Shown: positions 37,337-47,166 of the stretch, one piece after another | How positions within the stretch are numbered: the first letter of the stretch is position 1 | How the letters are laid out: each line of letters opens with the position of its first letter | Program-made: the position numbers and the translations under genes | Notes under the pieces: generated by a model | Told to the model about the DNA's origin: nothing | The model's database searches: none | What the model saw: only the letters and a program-made list of their open reading frames with translations | NCBI GenBank assembly: GCA_003211135.1 | Contig: QCTN01000002.1 | Location: forward strand, 1 to 64,000 | DNA from: Prochlorococcus sp. AG-673-L20 | GTDB taxonomy: Bacteria > Cyanobacteriota > Cyanobacteriia > PCC-6307 > Cyanobiaceae | Direction: 5' to 3' | DNA: 64,000 nt

Positions 37337-38990
37337 ACCTTTTAATTATTTCTTGATTTAATTGCTGCCTAGTATGGCATTTCCAAGTTGTTTCTTTAAT
37401 AGGAAAATCATCCCTATAATGACCTCCTCTACTTTCCTCTCGAAAAAGACAAGCTTTTAACAATAGCAATGTTGTAATTTGTCTATTATGCAAATCAAGC
37501 AATAAATTAAGACCTCTCCTATTTGGCTCACTTAATTTCAATTTTTGATCAATTTCTATTTTCTTAAGACACTCAAGCAAAGGATTTTTTTGTAATTGAT
37601 CTATCTCATCTTGAAGAGTATTTAAAAGTTCAATCATACTTTTTTCATTACGAGAAACACCTAAATTAGACCAACATGATTTTCTCAAATAATCAATCTT
37701 GTCTGACACACTTGAAATAAAATCCTCCTTTGGATTATCCATAAAAATTTCTTGAGTATATCTATCTAATCTTCGAAATTTATAAGGAGGGTTTAACTCA
37801 ATAGAAGACATTTTTCTTGCGAATACAAGACATTCCATAAGCGAATTACTAGCTAATCTATTTGCACCATGCACTCCTGTAGACGCCACTTCTCCAACGG
37901 CATAAAGTCCCTTTATTGTCGAAGATGCATTTAAATCAGTATGCACGCCTCCCATCCAATAGTGAGCTGCTGGAGCAACAGGAATCACTTCGTTTAGAGG
38001 ATTAACTCCATAATCTTGACATCTACTTATAATTGTTGGAAATCTTTCTACAATTTTTTCTGGATCAATAAATCTCAAATCCAGACCTACATGATCAACA
38101 TTGTTTTCTTGCATATTATTCATAATTGCTCTACTAACTTGATCTCTTGTAGCTAAATCACCATTTTGTAAATGCTTTACTGGGCTTTCGCCATTCTTAT
38201 CAACAAGAACTGCTCCCTCTCCTCGAAGGGCTTCAGAGATTAAAAAGCAAGGAGAACCATAATACTTTAAAGCTGTAGGATGAAATTGTATAAATTCTAA
38301 ATCCTCAATTGCAGCCCCAGCTTTCCATGAAAGAGCAATTCCTTCTCCAGAAGATTGTGCAGGATTTGTAGTGTTAGTAAATAAGTGTCCGCCTCCTCCT
38401 GTAGCTAAAACAACAGCTTTAGAAGTAATCCAATATAAATTAGATCCATCTAAGACCTGAACCCCTCTACATACTTCGTTTTCAATAAGCAATTCCGTCA
38501 CTCTCACACCTCTACAATGCAAAATATTCTCCTTGTTTTCGATATGATCCTCTAAGACTTCTACGAGTGCTCTGCCTGTTCTATCTTTAACATGTAAAAC
38601 TCTTCTGCAAGAATGGGCCGCTTCTAAAGTTGTTGATAGTTGATCAGAGCTTTGATCAAAAATCATACCTAAATTTTGTAACCTATTAACACAACCTGGA
38701 GCCTCTTTTACAAGCATTTCAACAGCAGATATATCACATAAATCATCTCCAGCTTTTAAGGTATCTTCCACATGAAGAGCAAAAGAATCTTCAGGTCTAA
38801 TTACTGATGCAATCCCTCCTTGAGCCCATCTACTCGATGATATTTTACTTGTATTCCTATTTAAAAGAAGGACATTTAAATTTTCTGGCAATTCCAAACA
38901 GGTCATCAAACCAGCTGCTCCTGCACCTATGACAATCACATCCCATTTATCAATAGATATTGTTTCTTGCGAAAATGGCGGTCTTAACAT
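37323..38990 (-). CDS. nadB: L-aspartate oxidase
   Basis: Oxidises L-aspartate to iminoaspartate, first step of NAD synthesis. FAD-binding VIGAGAAGLMT (residues 20-30), SSRWAQGGIAS, the active-site EFIQFHPTAL and EALRGEGAVLV, and AAHYWMGGVHTD are intact. 555 residues. The ATG overlaps the stop of the DUF3120 gene by 1 base. Confidence 0.95.
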   Translation of the reverse strand: MLRPPFSQETISIDKWDVIVIGAGAAGLMTCLELPENLNVLLLNRNTSKISSSRWAQGGIASVIRPEDSFALHVEDTLKAGDDLCDISAVEMLVKEAPGCVNRLQNLGMIFDQSSDQLSTTLEAAHSCRRVLHVKDRTGRALVEVLEDHIENKENILHCRGVRVTELLIENEVCRGVQVLDGSNLYWITSKAVVLATGGGGHLFTNTTNPAQSSGEGIALSWKAGAAIEDLEFIQFHPTALKYYGSPCFLISEALRGEGAVLVDKNGESPVKHLQNGDLATRDQVSRAIMNNMQENNVDHVGLDLRFIDPEKIVERFPTIISRCQDYGVNPLNEVIPVAPAAHYWMGGVHTDLNASSTIKGLYAVGEVASTGVHGANRLASNSLMECLVFARKMSSIELNPPYKFRRLDRYTQEIFMDNPKEDFISSVSDKIDYLRKSCWSNLGVSRNEKSMIELLNTLQDEIDQLQKNPLLECLKKIEIDQKLKLSEPNRRGLNLLLDLHNRQITTLLLLKACLFREESRGGHYRDDFPIKETTWKCHTRQQLNQEIIKRFIEN

Positions 38991-39757
38991 TAAACCAATC
39001 CACTCAGTGTTGGTTGAATAATTGCTAGAAAAATAAAGATACCATCTACAATTAAAGTAGTTTGAATTACATAACTTGATACTAAAAGTGCCTTCCCATT
39101 TATCGAATTAGGTATAGCAGAATTAAAAATTTCTTTTGATATGAGCCAAAGTATTAATGCCGCTAAAATAATAATAGAAAAAGATTTTAACTGAATAAGA
39201 TTTTCGGAAGTTTTCTGAAGTATTAATGGAGCATTATCAGAATCCGCGGTAATAACCTCCTTCCATTGATCCATTATTCCGGTCAAAAATATTGTCAAAT
39301 CTGTAATAGCCGTTCCAAATAAAGACGAAATATAAAAACTTGAACCGATTTTCCATTTTGTTCCAAGTCCGACTATAGCAAGAGGTAATGCCACTGCTTC
39401 AACTGGGATATGTAGAATAGGATAAGCACTTAACCATCCCCAAAATAAGCAACCTCCAAGCCAACTTCCTGAGACTCCGAATAATAAGGAGCCTACAATA
39501 AACCATTTATCTGCCTCTTTTCTAGATAATAAAAAAGCCGCAGCAAGGATAATAAAAGTAGCGCAAAGAGCACTAATAGGGCCGAATCTAACCCATGGTG
39601 CCTGTACAAAAATTGGCAAAATCACAAAGAAAGAAGACCATAGTCTCAATGCAATTGGTCTAGATAAAAAAGTACTTTTAACAATATCCAATTGATTATG
39701 AAATCTATGTTTCACATTATCTTTCACTTCTAAATTTTTAGTAATTAATTCTTCCAA
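38990..39757 (-). CDS. DUF3120 membrane protein
   Basis: 255 residues with about six TM helices (for example WSSFFVILPIFV, LCATFIILAAAFLL, IIILAALILWLI). The PWVRFGPISALCAT and FWGWLSAYPILHIPVEAVALPLA segments are those of cyanobacterial DUF3120. Function unknown. Upstream of nadB with a 1-base overlap; the 185-bp gap to the divergent DUF512 gene probably holds both promoters. Confidence 0.82.
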   Translation of the reverse strand: MEELITKNLEVKDNVKHRFHNQLDIVKSTFLSRPIALRLWSSFFVILPIFVQAPWVRFGPISALCATFIILAAAFLLSRKEADKWFIVGSLLFGVSGSWLGGCLFWGWLSAYPILHIPVEAVALPLAIVGLGTKWKIGSSFYISSLFGTAITDLTIFLTGIMDQWKEVITADSDNAPLILQKTSENLIQLKSFSIIILAALILWLISKEIFNSAIPNSINGKALLVSSYVIQTTLIVDGIFIFLAIIQPTLSGLV

Positions 39758-39942
39758 TGCATTTAGGCTTTAAAATTTTTGAATTAATTTAGATCTAGTT
39801 TAATAAAACTGTAGATGACATATTTTATTAATTTAATAGTTGAAATAAATTAACCATTTTTAGTATTTTAAGATTATTTAATATACTTTGAGTCTTATAT
39901 GAGTTTACAATAAATACAAAGATAAAAGTTTGGTCTTTAATT

Positions 39943-41355
39943 GTGTGGAAAGAATTTAAATATAAAGAGGACTCTAATGATCTTTTGATTCCGAATATTA
40001 ACTACCAAATTAGTCCAGCAGAAATTGAAAGTATTGAAAATAATTCTATTGCTGAAGAAATAGGGTTTGAATCAGGTGATTCGATTATTAGTATTAATGG
40101 GAAGAAACCAAGAGACTTGATTGATTATCAGATTCTGATTAGTGAAGAAATTTTAGATATAAAGGTATTGGATAAAAATAAGAAGATTCATAATATTAGT
40201 ATTGAAAAAGATCAAGATGAAAATTTAGGTATTAATTTTAAAGATGCATTATTTGACTCAATCAAACAATGTAATAATAAGTGCCCGTTTTGCTTTATAG
40301 ATCAACAACCAAATGGTAAGAGAAAAAGTCTTTACGTAAAAGATGACGACTATAGATTAAGTTTTCTATACGGTTCATATCTAACGCTAACCAATTTAAA
40401 TAAAGATGACTGGAATAGAATATCTACTCAAAAACTATCACCGCTTTTTATTTCCATACATGCCACTGAACCAAAGACCCGAGAAAAATTATTAAAAAAT
40501 AAAAAAGCAAGTCAAATTCTTGACCAAATTGAATGGTTAGAACAAAATACAATCCAAATACACGCTCAAATAGTTGTATGTCCTGAAATTAACGATGGTA
40601 ATATCTTAGAAAAATCTATTTACGATCTTGCTAAATTTCATAAAAAAAGTTTTAAAACAGTACTGTCAACAGCCATAGTTCCAGTAGGCCTCACAAAGTT
40701 TAGGCCTGCAAACGATGGCCTAATAGCAATAAACAAAGAATATGCAAGAAAAATTATTAAACAAGTGGAAAAAATTCAAACCTCTCTACAAAAAAGTATT
40801 GGTACTCGCTTTTGTTGGCTTGCCGACGAATGGTACTTAATAGCAGGTCTCAAGTTACCAAGCTATAAAACATATGAAAATATGCCCCAAGAATCTAATG
40901 GAGTAGGTTCAATAAGAAGTTTTCTTAAAACATTGGAAACTAAAACAAAATCTCTTCCTGAAAAATTAGATAAACAAAGAAAAGTCAGTTGGATTGTTGG
41001 GAAATTAGTTTACGAAGCACTACTTCCAACAGTGAACAAACTTAATAAAATTGATGGCCTCACAATTAATTTATATGGCTTGCCAAGTATCTATTGGGGT
41101 CAAGATCAAGTTGTAACTGGGCTTTTAACTGGTGAAGATTTAATTACTGGATTAAAAAATAAGGACCTAGGAGAAAGTATATTCATACCATCAATCATGC
41201 TAAAACTTAATAGTGATTTGTTTTTGGATGACAAAAATATAACTGAAGTTTCAAATAAACTGAAAACTAATATTCACGTTCTTGATGATACAAATGATAT
41301 TATTAGTAATCTAATAGGTTTATCTAATAAAAAAAAAATACTTGATTATGCTTAG
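39943..41355 (+). CDS. DUF512 / TIGR03279-type FeS protein
   Basis: 470 residues starting with GTG. A PDZ-like N-terminus (SIAEEIGFESGDSIISINGKK) precedes a radical-SAM-like cluster C110-x3-C114-x2-C117 (CNNKCPFC), then RLSFLYGSYLTLTN and ISIHATEP. The C-terminal DUF512 region includes GLPSIYWGQDQVVTGLLTG. The family is called a putative cyanobacterial FeS oxidoreductase; no substrate is known. Overlaps the TolC-like gene by 8 bases. Confidence 0.88.
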   Translation: MWKEFKYKEDSNDLLIPNINYQISPAEIESIENNSIAEEIGFESGDSIISINGKKPRDLIDYQILISEEILDIKVLDKNKKIHNISIEKDQDENLGINFKDALFDSIKQCNNKCPFCFIDQQPNGKRKSLYVKDDDYRLSFLYGSYLTLTNLNKDDWNRISTQKLSPLFISIHATEPKTREKLLKNKKASQILDQIEWLEQNTIQIHAQIVVCPEINDGNILEKSIYDLAKFHKKSFKTVLSTAIVPVGLTKFRPANDGLIAINKEYARKIIKQVEKIQTSLQKSIGTRFCWLADEWYLIAGLKLPSYKTYENMPQESNGVGSIRSFLKTLETKTKSLPEKLDKQRKVSWIVGKLVYEALLPTVNKLNKIDGLTINLYGLPSIYWGQDQVVTGLLTGEDLITGLKNKDLGESIFIPSIMLKLNSDLFLDDKNITEVSNKLKTNIHVLDDTNDIISNLIGLSNKKKILDYA

Positions 41356-42778
41356 AAAACTTATATATCCAATTTTAGTTTTTCCTTTTTGTTTGTATAT
41401 TAATTCTCAAGAAGCTCTATTAAGTAAGACCAACAATAATATTGAAGAAATACTTCAGGAAAACGAAAGCCAAATATTCCTAAATTATTCGGAAATAGAA
41501 GAAATTACTTTAAAGAATAATCAAGAACTTAAAGCATTAGAAAATTTAATCAATTCAACCAAGTTTACTCTTTCGAGCAAAATCGCTAAAAGATATCCCT
41601 CATTAGATTTTCAAGCCAGTGGATTACCTAAATATGTTTCGGGCAAAAATTATACTAGCAACTCAACTACTACAAAGACCTCACAATTTTCAGCAAATCC
41701 CTCCCTTAATATTAAATTAGACTTAATAGACCCTCTTAGGGGATCTGAAATTAAAATAGCTAGAAAAAATTATGAAATAGCTAAAAATAACTATGCGATT
41801 AAAAAGAAAGATCTCATAAAAGAAGCAAAATCTAGATACCACAAATTGCAAAAGTCTTATCAGGATATTATTAACAAAACGTTATCTCTTGAATTGTCAA
41901 TTAGAAGTCTGAAAGATGCTCAGTCTAAATTTGATGCAGGGATAGGCACAAAATTTGAAGTTCTTGAAGCTGAGGCACAATTATCTAGAGATAGGCAATC
42001 ACTAAATGAGAAAAAAATTCAGAATCAGATTAATAAGATTGCACTAAAAGAAATCCTAAATATAAATGGGGACTTAGCGATTAATAAAAAGCAAAAATTA
42101 ATAGGTTTCTGGAACCATAAATTAAACAAGAATATAACTGAAGGTTTAGACAAGAGCCTTTCACTCAAAAATATGAATCTAAAAAAATCAATCAAAGAAA
42201 ATCAAGCTAAGAATTATCTGAATACTTACAAACCAAATGTTTATATAAGTAATATATTTACTAGTTCATTTTCTAAGGGTGATTCTTTATCAGTCGGAAT
42301 AGATCCTGAAAAATCTGGATCTTCATATACAAATTCTGTCAGCTTAAATTTTGGTTGGAATATTTTTGACGGCGGTCAAAATAAAAATTTATACAAATCA
42401 AGCAAAGCTGATGCTAGAGCAGAAGATTACTCCTACAAAAATCTTGAAAATGTTTTAAAGACAAATATTAGTAAAGCTTATTTGCAATTAAAATTAAATG
42501 AAGAAAAAATTCTTTCATCTCTTAAAGAAATCTCTTCTACAGAGGAGTCCTTAAGATTAGCAAGATTAAGATATGATGTAGGAATATCTACACTGAAAGA
42601 TGTTCTTGTAAGACAAAAAGAGTTAAGTAATGCTAATTCAAAAAATATTGATGCAATTTATAATTACAATTTAAATTTAGATGAATTAGAGAGATTGACT
42701 TTTCTTGAAATAAGTAATATTTGTAATGAAAATGAAAGTTTTATAAAAAATGACATCCAATCTATTTGCAATATCTGA
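41348..42778 (+). CDS. TolC-family outer membrane efflux protein
   Basis: 476 residues from the ATG at 41348 (MLRKLIYPILVFPFCLYINS), a signal peptide; the ORF-track TTG adds two residues. Two homologous coiled-coil halves: SRYHKLQKSYQDIINKTLSLELSIRSLKDAQSKFDAGIGTKFEVLEAEAQLS and KAYLQLKLNEEKILSSLKEISSTEESLRLARLRYDVGISTLKDVL. TolC trimers bridge the periplasm for secretion and efflux. Overlaps the DUF512 gene by 8 bases. Confidence 0.9.
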   Translation: MLRKLIYPILVFPFCLYINSQEALLSKTNNNIEEILQENESQIFLNYSEIEEITLKNNQELKALENLINSTKFTLSSKIAKRYPSLDFQASGLPKYVSGKNYTSNSTTTKTSQFSANPSLNIKLDLIDPLRGSEIKIARKNYEIAKNNYAIKKKDLIKEAKSRYHKLQKSYQDIINKTLSLELSIRSLKDAQSKFDAGIGTKFEVLEAEAQLSRDRQSLNEKKIQNQINKIALKEILNINGDLAINKKQKLIGFWNHKLNKNITEGLDKSLSLKNMNLKKSIKENQAKNYLNTYKPNVYISNIFTSSFSKGDSLSVGIDPEKSGSSYTNSVSLNFGWNIFDGGQNKNLYKSSKADARAEDYSYKNLENVLKTNISKAYLQLKLNEEKILSSLKEISSTEESLRLARLRYDVGISTLKDVLVRQKELSNANSKNIDAIYNYNLNLDELERLTFLEISNICNENESFIKNDIQSICNI

Positions 42779-42780
42779 AT

Positions 42781-43578
42781 ATGAATAAAAATAATCTAAC
42801 TAATCAACAGTTAAAAGATTTAGATTCTTTATTTGAATTAGTTAGTGATCGCCAATTACAAGACTTTGGAAACATCAGTGCTAGCAACAAGTCAGATGGT
42901 TCCTTAATTACGAGTTGTGATTTATGGAGCGATAAAACGATTGTAAAAGCTTTATCTAAAATTGCTCCGAATGAAGGGGTTCTTAGTGAAGAAGGAGGAA
43001 AGTTAGTTCCTAATACAAATGCTTATTGGATAGTAGATCCTCTTGATGGAACCACAAATTTTGCTGCAGGAATTCCATATTGGTCAATTTCCGTAGCAAG
43101 ATTTGTAGATGGTGTCCCTCAATCATCCTTTCTAATCATTCCTACATTAAAGAAAAAATTTTTGGCAATCAAAGGAGAAGGTGTTTGGCTTAATAACAAA
43201 AAAATTAAAGGTAATAATAATCAAAGAAGTGAATGCGTATCTTTATGCAGTAGATCTATTAAAATTTTACAAAAAAATCCTAGTTCTATATTTCCAGGAA
43301 AAATAAGACTTCTTGGTGTATCTAGTTTAAATTTAACAAGCGTTGCCATGGGACAAACTTTTGGAGCAATAGAATCAACTCCTAAAATATGGGATATTGC
43401 GGCAGCATGGCTATTACTTGAGGAGCTAAATTGTTCAATTGAATGGTTAGAAATGAACCCTATGCATTTAACTGCAGAACAAGATTTACAAGATACTAAT
43501 TTTCCTTTAATTGCTTCTAGCTCAAGAGAAAAAATGAAAGTCTTAAGACCATGGGGTAATTTATTAGTGGAAAAATAG
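42781..43578 (+). CDS. Inositol monophosphatase family protein
   Basis: 265 residues from the ATG at 42781; the ORF-track TTG at 42766 lies inside the tolC end. Metal-binding motifs: SEEGG, DPLDGTTNF (catalytic motif), and WDIAAAWLLLEE. Family members dephosphorylate inositol phosphates, histidinol phosphate or PAP; in cyanobacteria the substrate is often unclear. 2 bases after the TolC gene. Confidence 0.9.
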   Translation: MNKNNLTNQQLKDLDSLFELVSDRQLQDFGNISASNKSDGSLITSCDLWSDKTIVKALSKIAPNEGVLSEEGGKLVPNTNAYWIVDPLDGTTNFAAGIPYWSISVARFVDGVPQSSFLIIPTLKKKFLAIKGEGVWLNNKKIKGNNNQRSECVSLCSRSIKILQKNPSSIFPGKIRLLGVSSLNLTSVAMGQTFGAIESTPKIWDIAAAWLLLEELNCSIEWLEMNPMHLTAEQDLQDTNFPLIASSSREKMKVLRPWGNLLVEK

Positions 43579-43666
43579 TTGCATCATAAATATATAAAAG
43601 ACTTGAAAAATATCCCTATTAGATACAATAAATAAGATTTGAGATAAGTATTTGAAGAGAATTGAT

Positions 43667-44578
43667 ATGCAGCGCAGTACAACATGGGTTATTAAAAGTT
43701 TATGGGGAGCTTGTGAAAGATGGAGTAAGTCAGATTGTATTGATTTAAGCGCTGCTTTTGCATATTACACTCTTCAGTCCTTCTTTCCGATACTACTTAT
43801 TTCTCTTTCAATAGCTTCCTGGTTTCTAGGAAAGCAAGAGGGTTTAGATCAACAAATCATATCTGTGGCAGCTCAAATTTTACCTCCATCGGTTGTTGAA
43901 TTAGTTGAAACAACATTATTCAAATTAATTGATCAAGGCTTTGGAGCAGGTATTTTAGGAGCTATGTTTTTACTGTTCACTGCTGGCAACGCTTACTTAT
44001 CACTTCAAAGAGGTTCAGACAGGCTTTGGGAAGACGAGCTTCCTTCTAGAAGAATAAACTCTGCCTGGCAAGAGCAAGCATCAAGATTTCTTAGGAACAG
44101 AATTGAAGCTTTCTTAATAGTATTTTTTATAGGTTTTTTAATGGTGTTAGATCAAATCAGTGCAAATCTCAGAATGATTCCAACTACTGTTTTAGAAAAT
44201 ATATCAAATTCTAGTAATTTTTTATCTGAATTCATTATAAAATTACCACTCTTACAAGTTGGTCAATTTGCTTTACCACTGATAGGATTTTCATTAATGG
44301 CTTTATTACTTCAAGCACTATTACCTAGTAGAAAAGTTCCCTTAAGACCACTAATACCCGGTTCAATTATGATCGGAATTGGACTAACTACTCTTAATCT
44401 TGCAGTTAGTAAGAGTATTCTTTCCCTTGGGGCAAGATTTCAAGCATATGGTTTTATTGGAGGTTTTTTAGTACTAACTTTATGGGTTTGGCTTTTAGGC
44501 GTTATTTTGTATTTTGGACAATGTTGGAGTGTTGTTATAGCTAGTATGTCTTTGACAAAGAAGAGAAGCAAAAATTAA
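43667..44578 (+). CDS. YihY/UPF0761-type membrane protein
   Basis: 303 residues from the ATG at 43667; a TTG at 43652 could add five. Six TM helices with LSAAFAYYTLQSFFPILLISLSIASW, GAMFLLFTAGNAYLSLQRGSDRLW and GGFLVLTLWVWLLGVILYFGQCW, as in the YihY family (formerly mislabelled RNase BN). Function unknown. A TACAAT -10-like site lies at about 43624. Confidence 0.88.
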   Translation: MQRSTTWVIKSLWGACERWSKSDCIDLSAAFAYYTLQSFFPILLISLSIASWFLGKQEGLDQQIISVAAQILPPSVVELVETTLFKLIDQGFGAGILGAMFLLFTAGNAYLSLQRGSDRLWEDELPSRRINSAWQEQASRFLRNRIEAFLIVFFIGFLMVLDQISANLRMIPTTVLENISNSSNFLSEFIIKLPLLQVGQFALPLIGFSLMALLLQALLPSRKVPLRPLIPGSIMIGIGLTTLNLAVSKSILSLGARFQAYGFIGGFLVLTLWVWLLGVILYFGQCWSVVIASMSLTKKRSKN

Positions 44579-44610
44579 TTCTAAAAGAAAGACATCTTTC
44601 CATTTTTAAA

Positions 44611-44937
44611 ATGAACAAAACTTTAGTTACTTATTCTTTAATCTTTTTAATATTAATTTCCCTTTTTGGATTTAACTTTTTTTTAAGTCTTATCGGAAAT
44701 CTTTTATTACTTGTATTTTTAATTCCTCTTTTAATATTTTTAATTTTATTGATAAGTTTTAATTCCTTAAAGTCGAAAGTAAATACCTGTAATCAATGTG
44801 GCACTATTTCTTTAGGAATTAATAATACTTGCATAAATTGTGGTGCAGATTTAGAAGATATAAATCCGAAAAGCTCTGAAAATTTGCAAAAGCCTAGTGA
44901 AACTACAATTGAAGTCAAAGCTGAAGAAATTAAATAA
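44611..44937 (+). CDS. Small membrane protein with C-terminal zinc ribbon
   Basis: 108 residues. Two TM helices (residues ~8-27 and 28-52, very Leu/Ile-rich) followed by a cytoplasmic four-Cys ribbon: CNQCG and CINCG spaced by 14 residues. A charged tail rich in Glu and Ser follows. No family recognised. The layout is the reverse of the zinc-ribbon protein at 18607, where the ribbon comes first. Confidence 0.7.
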   Translation: MNKTLVTYSLIFLILISLFGFNFFLSLIGNLLLLVFLIPLLIFLILLISFNSLKSKVNTCNQCGTISLGINNTCINCGADLEDINPKSSENLQKPSETTIEVKAEEIK

Positions 44938-44965
44938 TGATCCTTAAATACTTCTTATAAGAAGT

Positions 44966-45112
44966 TTAACCAATCCCGATTTGTCTTAAAATACTTTGTC
45001 CTGTAATCAGTTCTGTACCTAAACCTATCAATATTCCCATCATAGCCATTCTTCCATTCCAAGTTTCTGCAAAGTTGACAAAACCAAATCTTGGTTGATT
45101 ATCTTCGTTCAT
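44966..45112 (-). CDS. hli: High-light-inducible protein (HLIP)
   Basis: 48 residues, missing from the ORF track. The single helix carries the chlorophyll-binding motif ETWNGRMAMMGILIG, the signature of the one-helix Lhc-like family, preceded by RFGFVNFA. HLIPs bind chlorophyll and carotenoids and protect photosystem II assembly under stress. No HLR1-like RpaB site was recognised in the 69-bp upstream gap. Confidence 0.92.
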   Translation of the reverse strand: MNEDNQPRFGFVNFAETWNGRMAMMGILIGLGTELITGQSILRQIGIG

Positions 45113-45181
45113 AATAAATTAATACTTCTTTTGAAATATTTTAGCGTTTGAAAGTAGGATTTATGGAAAATAATTAATGAT

Positions 45182-45565
45182 TTATCTAACATGTCTTATT
45201 CCATCAACAGGCTTATATTCATCTCCAGTTAATTCTTCATATATTATCGCAGGTAATCCTGTATCAAACATAGTTTGAAGAGCTTCTTTGAGCATTGGGT
45301 TCCAGCCTCCAGTACTTACTTTTCCATGTCTTACAGTCCAATCCCACGTACCTTGTAGGTCTCTTGGTAATTTCCCTTCTCTATCTCTTCTAGCAACTAA
45401 ATCCAGAGATTCAACTATTCCTACTATAACTGGATTTTTCCCATAAGAAGGGGTTAAACTCAGTTCGAGCCTAACAGGGTCTTCTTTAACCATTTTAAGA
45501 CGGAATCTCGGAGGTAACCTCAGAGATTTAATAACTCCTGAAACAATCTTTGTTCTTAATTCCAA
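45182..45565 (-). CDS. Conserved cyanobacterial protein of unknown function
   Basis: 127 residues, soluble, mixed charge, one strong conserved-looking block LQGTWDWTVRHGKVSTGGWNP and the tail EELTGDEYKPVDGIRHVR. I have seen closely similar proteins in marine Synechococcus and Prochlorococcus but know no function or named domain. Lies 31 bases downstream of the DUF2973-like gene on the same strand. Confidence 0.75.
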   Translation of the reverse strand: MELRTKIVSGVIKSLRLPPRFRLKMVKEDPVRLELSLTPSYGKNPVIVGIVESLDLVARRDREGKLPRDLQGTWDWTVRHGKVSTGGWNPMLKEALQTMFDTGLPAIIYEELTGDEYKPVDGIRHVR

Positions 45566-45596
45566 TTTTTTTACCTTATAAATTTACAAAATGAAT

Positions 45597-45860
45597 TTAA
45601 TCAGTTGTAGTTCCTTTTTCTTCCAGAGTTGAATCTGTATCCTGAGAGAATCTTACTGTAAGCAATTCTTCTTGAGTTATATTTCCAGATTTATCAAGAA
45701 GTTCAGGATGAATAGTATATTTTTTTTGTCTAATATTTGTATTAAAAGGTCGATTTGGTTGTTTATCAAGGGCCCCCCAACCATTTGACATTACTTTAAA
45801 AGCCTTCCAAACCAAATAGGTTAGAGCAGCTGAATAAATAATTGGGAATAACAAAGACAT
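45597..45860 (-). CDS. DUF2973-like small membrane protein
   Basis: 87 residues: one N-terminal TM segment (SLLFPIIYSAALTYLVWKAF), then a polar domain with KKYTIHPELLDKSGNITQEELLTVRF. This matches the short cyanobacterial DUF2973 family as I recall it. Function unknown. Confidence 0.65.
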   Translation of the reverse strand: MSLLFPIIYSAALTYLVWKAFKVMSNGWGALDKQPNRPFNTNIRQKKYTIHPELLDKSGNITQEELLTVRFSQDTDSTLEEKGTTTD

Positions 45861-46009
45861 TAGTTTATTGATTTATATTTACTTAAAATCTATAATAGCT
45901 CGAAAAAAATAAAATTAGCTATTTTGAAAAAACAAATTGCCCCTATTTTACAAATAATTTCAGCTATTTATATAATTAACATTAACATAGCTATTAGATA
46001 AATACTCAA

Positions 46010-47158
46010 ATGTTTTTAAAGGCAATAATTCGAGGAAAATTATTAAATTTTTCTATTAAAAAATTATTTTTCCTATCCTATTTAGCACTTGGCCTAATTA
46101 ATAAATCATATGTAATATCTCAGCCAATAATAAATAAGGATCTTGATGAAAAATCTAAAATTTCTAATATATCGTTCATAACAAAAGCAGTAAAAAAAAC
46201 AGGGCCTTCAGTAGTTACAATAGACACCCAACGATTTGTTAAAAATAAACAATTTTCTAGAAATTCAAAAATATTCATAGATCCATATTTTGAAAGATTA
46301 TTTGGCTTACAGTTACCTCCTGAAAATCAACCACGAATAGAACAGAGTCAAGGAAGCGGCTTTATATTCGGGGATGGTCTAGTAATGACTAATGCACATG
46401 TTGTAAATGGATCTAATAAGTTAATAGTTGGTTTATCCAATGGAGCAACATATAAAGGTAAGTTAATAGGACAAGATTTACTTACTGATCTAGCTGTTAT
46501 AAAGCTTAAAGGTAAAGGACCTTGGCCAAAAGCAAAGTTAGGTGATTCGACAAAAATTGAAGTTGGTGATTGGGCAATAGCTGTTGGTAATCCTTTTGGA
46601 CTAGAAAATACAGTTACTCTAGGAATAATTAGTAACTTAAATAGAAGTGTCTCACAATTAGGAATATATGATAAAAAATTTGAATTAATTCAGACAGATG
46701 CTGCAATAAACCCTGGCAATTCTGGGGGACCACTACTAAATAGTGAGGGAGAAGTAATTGGAATAAATACTCTTATTAGATCAGGCCCTGGGGCAGGCTT
46801 AAGTTTTGCAATCCCAATAAATAAAGCTAAAAATATCGCTTCGCAACTAATAAAAAATGGGAAAGTAATACATCCCATGATTGGAATCAACTTAATAGAC
46901 GAAAATTACTTTGGGACGAATAAAAGTATTGTAAAAGTGGGATACGTTCTTCCAAATAGCCCTGCTGCAAAAAGCGGAATAATTATTAATGACATAATCC
47001 TAGAAGTGGGTAAAACAAATATTAATAATTCTTCAGATGTTATCAATGCAATAAGTAACAACGGAATTAATAAATTTATAAATATAACCTTAAAAAGAAA
47101 AAGTAAAATTATTAAATTAAAAGTTAAACCGACTGATATTACTAATTTATCAAAATAA
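46010..47158 (+). CDS. HtrA/DegP-type trypsin-like serine protease with one PDZ domain
   Basis: 382 residues. A hydrophobic N-terminal stretch (LFFLSYLALGLI) is a signal anchor for periplasmic/lumenal export. The catalytic triad is H130 (TNAHVV), D160 (LTDLAVIKL) and S238 (NPGNSGGPL); PDZ about 285-375 (VLPNSPAAKSGIIINDIIL). Cyanobacteria have HtrA, HhoA and HhoB; which one this is I cannot say. Protein quality control under light or heat stress is the family role. Confidence 0.92.
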   Translation: MFLKAIIRGKLLNFSIKKLFFLSYLALGLINKSYVISQPIINKDLDEKSKISNISFITKAVKKTGPSVVTIDTQRFVKNKQFSRNSKIFIDPYFERLFGLQLPPENQPRIEQSQGSGFIFGDGLVMTNAHVVNGSNKLIVGLSNGATYKGKLIGQDLLTDLAVIKLKGKGPWPKAKLGDSTKIEVGDWAIAVGNPFGLENTVTLGIISNLNRSVSQLGIYDKKFELIQTDAAINPGNSGGPLLNSEGEVIGINTLIRSGPGAGLSFAIPINKAKNIASQLIKNGKVIHPMIGINLIDENYFGTNKSIVKVGYVLPNSPAAKSGIIINDIILEVGKTNINNSSDVINAISNNGINKFINITLKRKSKIIKLKVKPTDITNLSK

Positions 47159-47166
47159 TATATTTT

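Noticed and set aside
45113-45181. RpaB-binding HLR1 sites upstream of the HLIP
   Set aside because: No paired TTACA-type repeats with correct spacing were seen.
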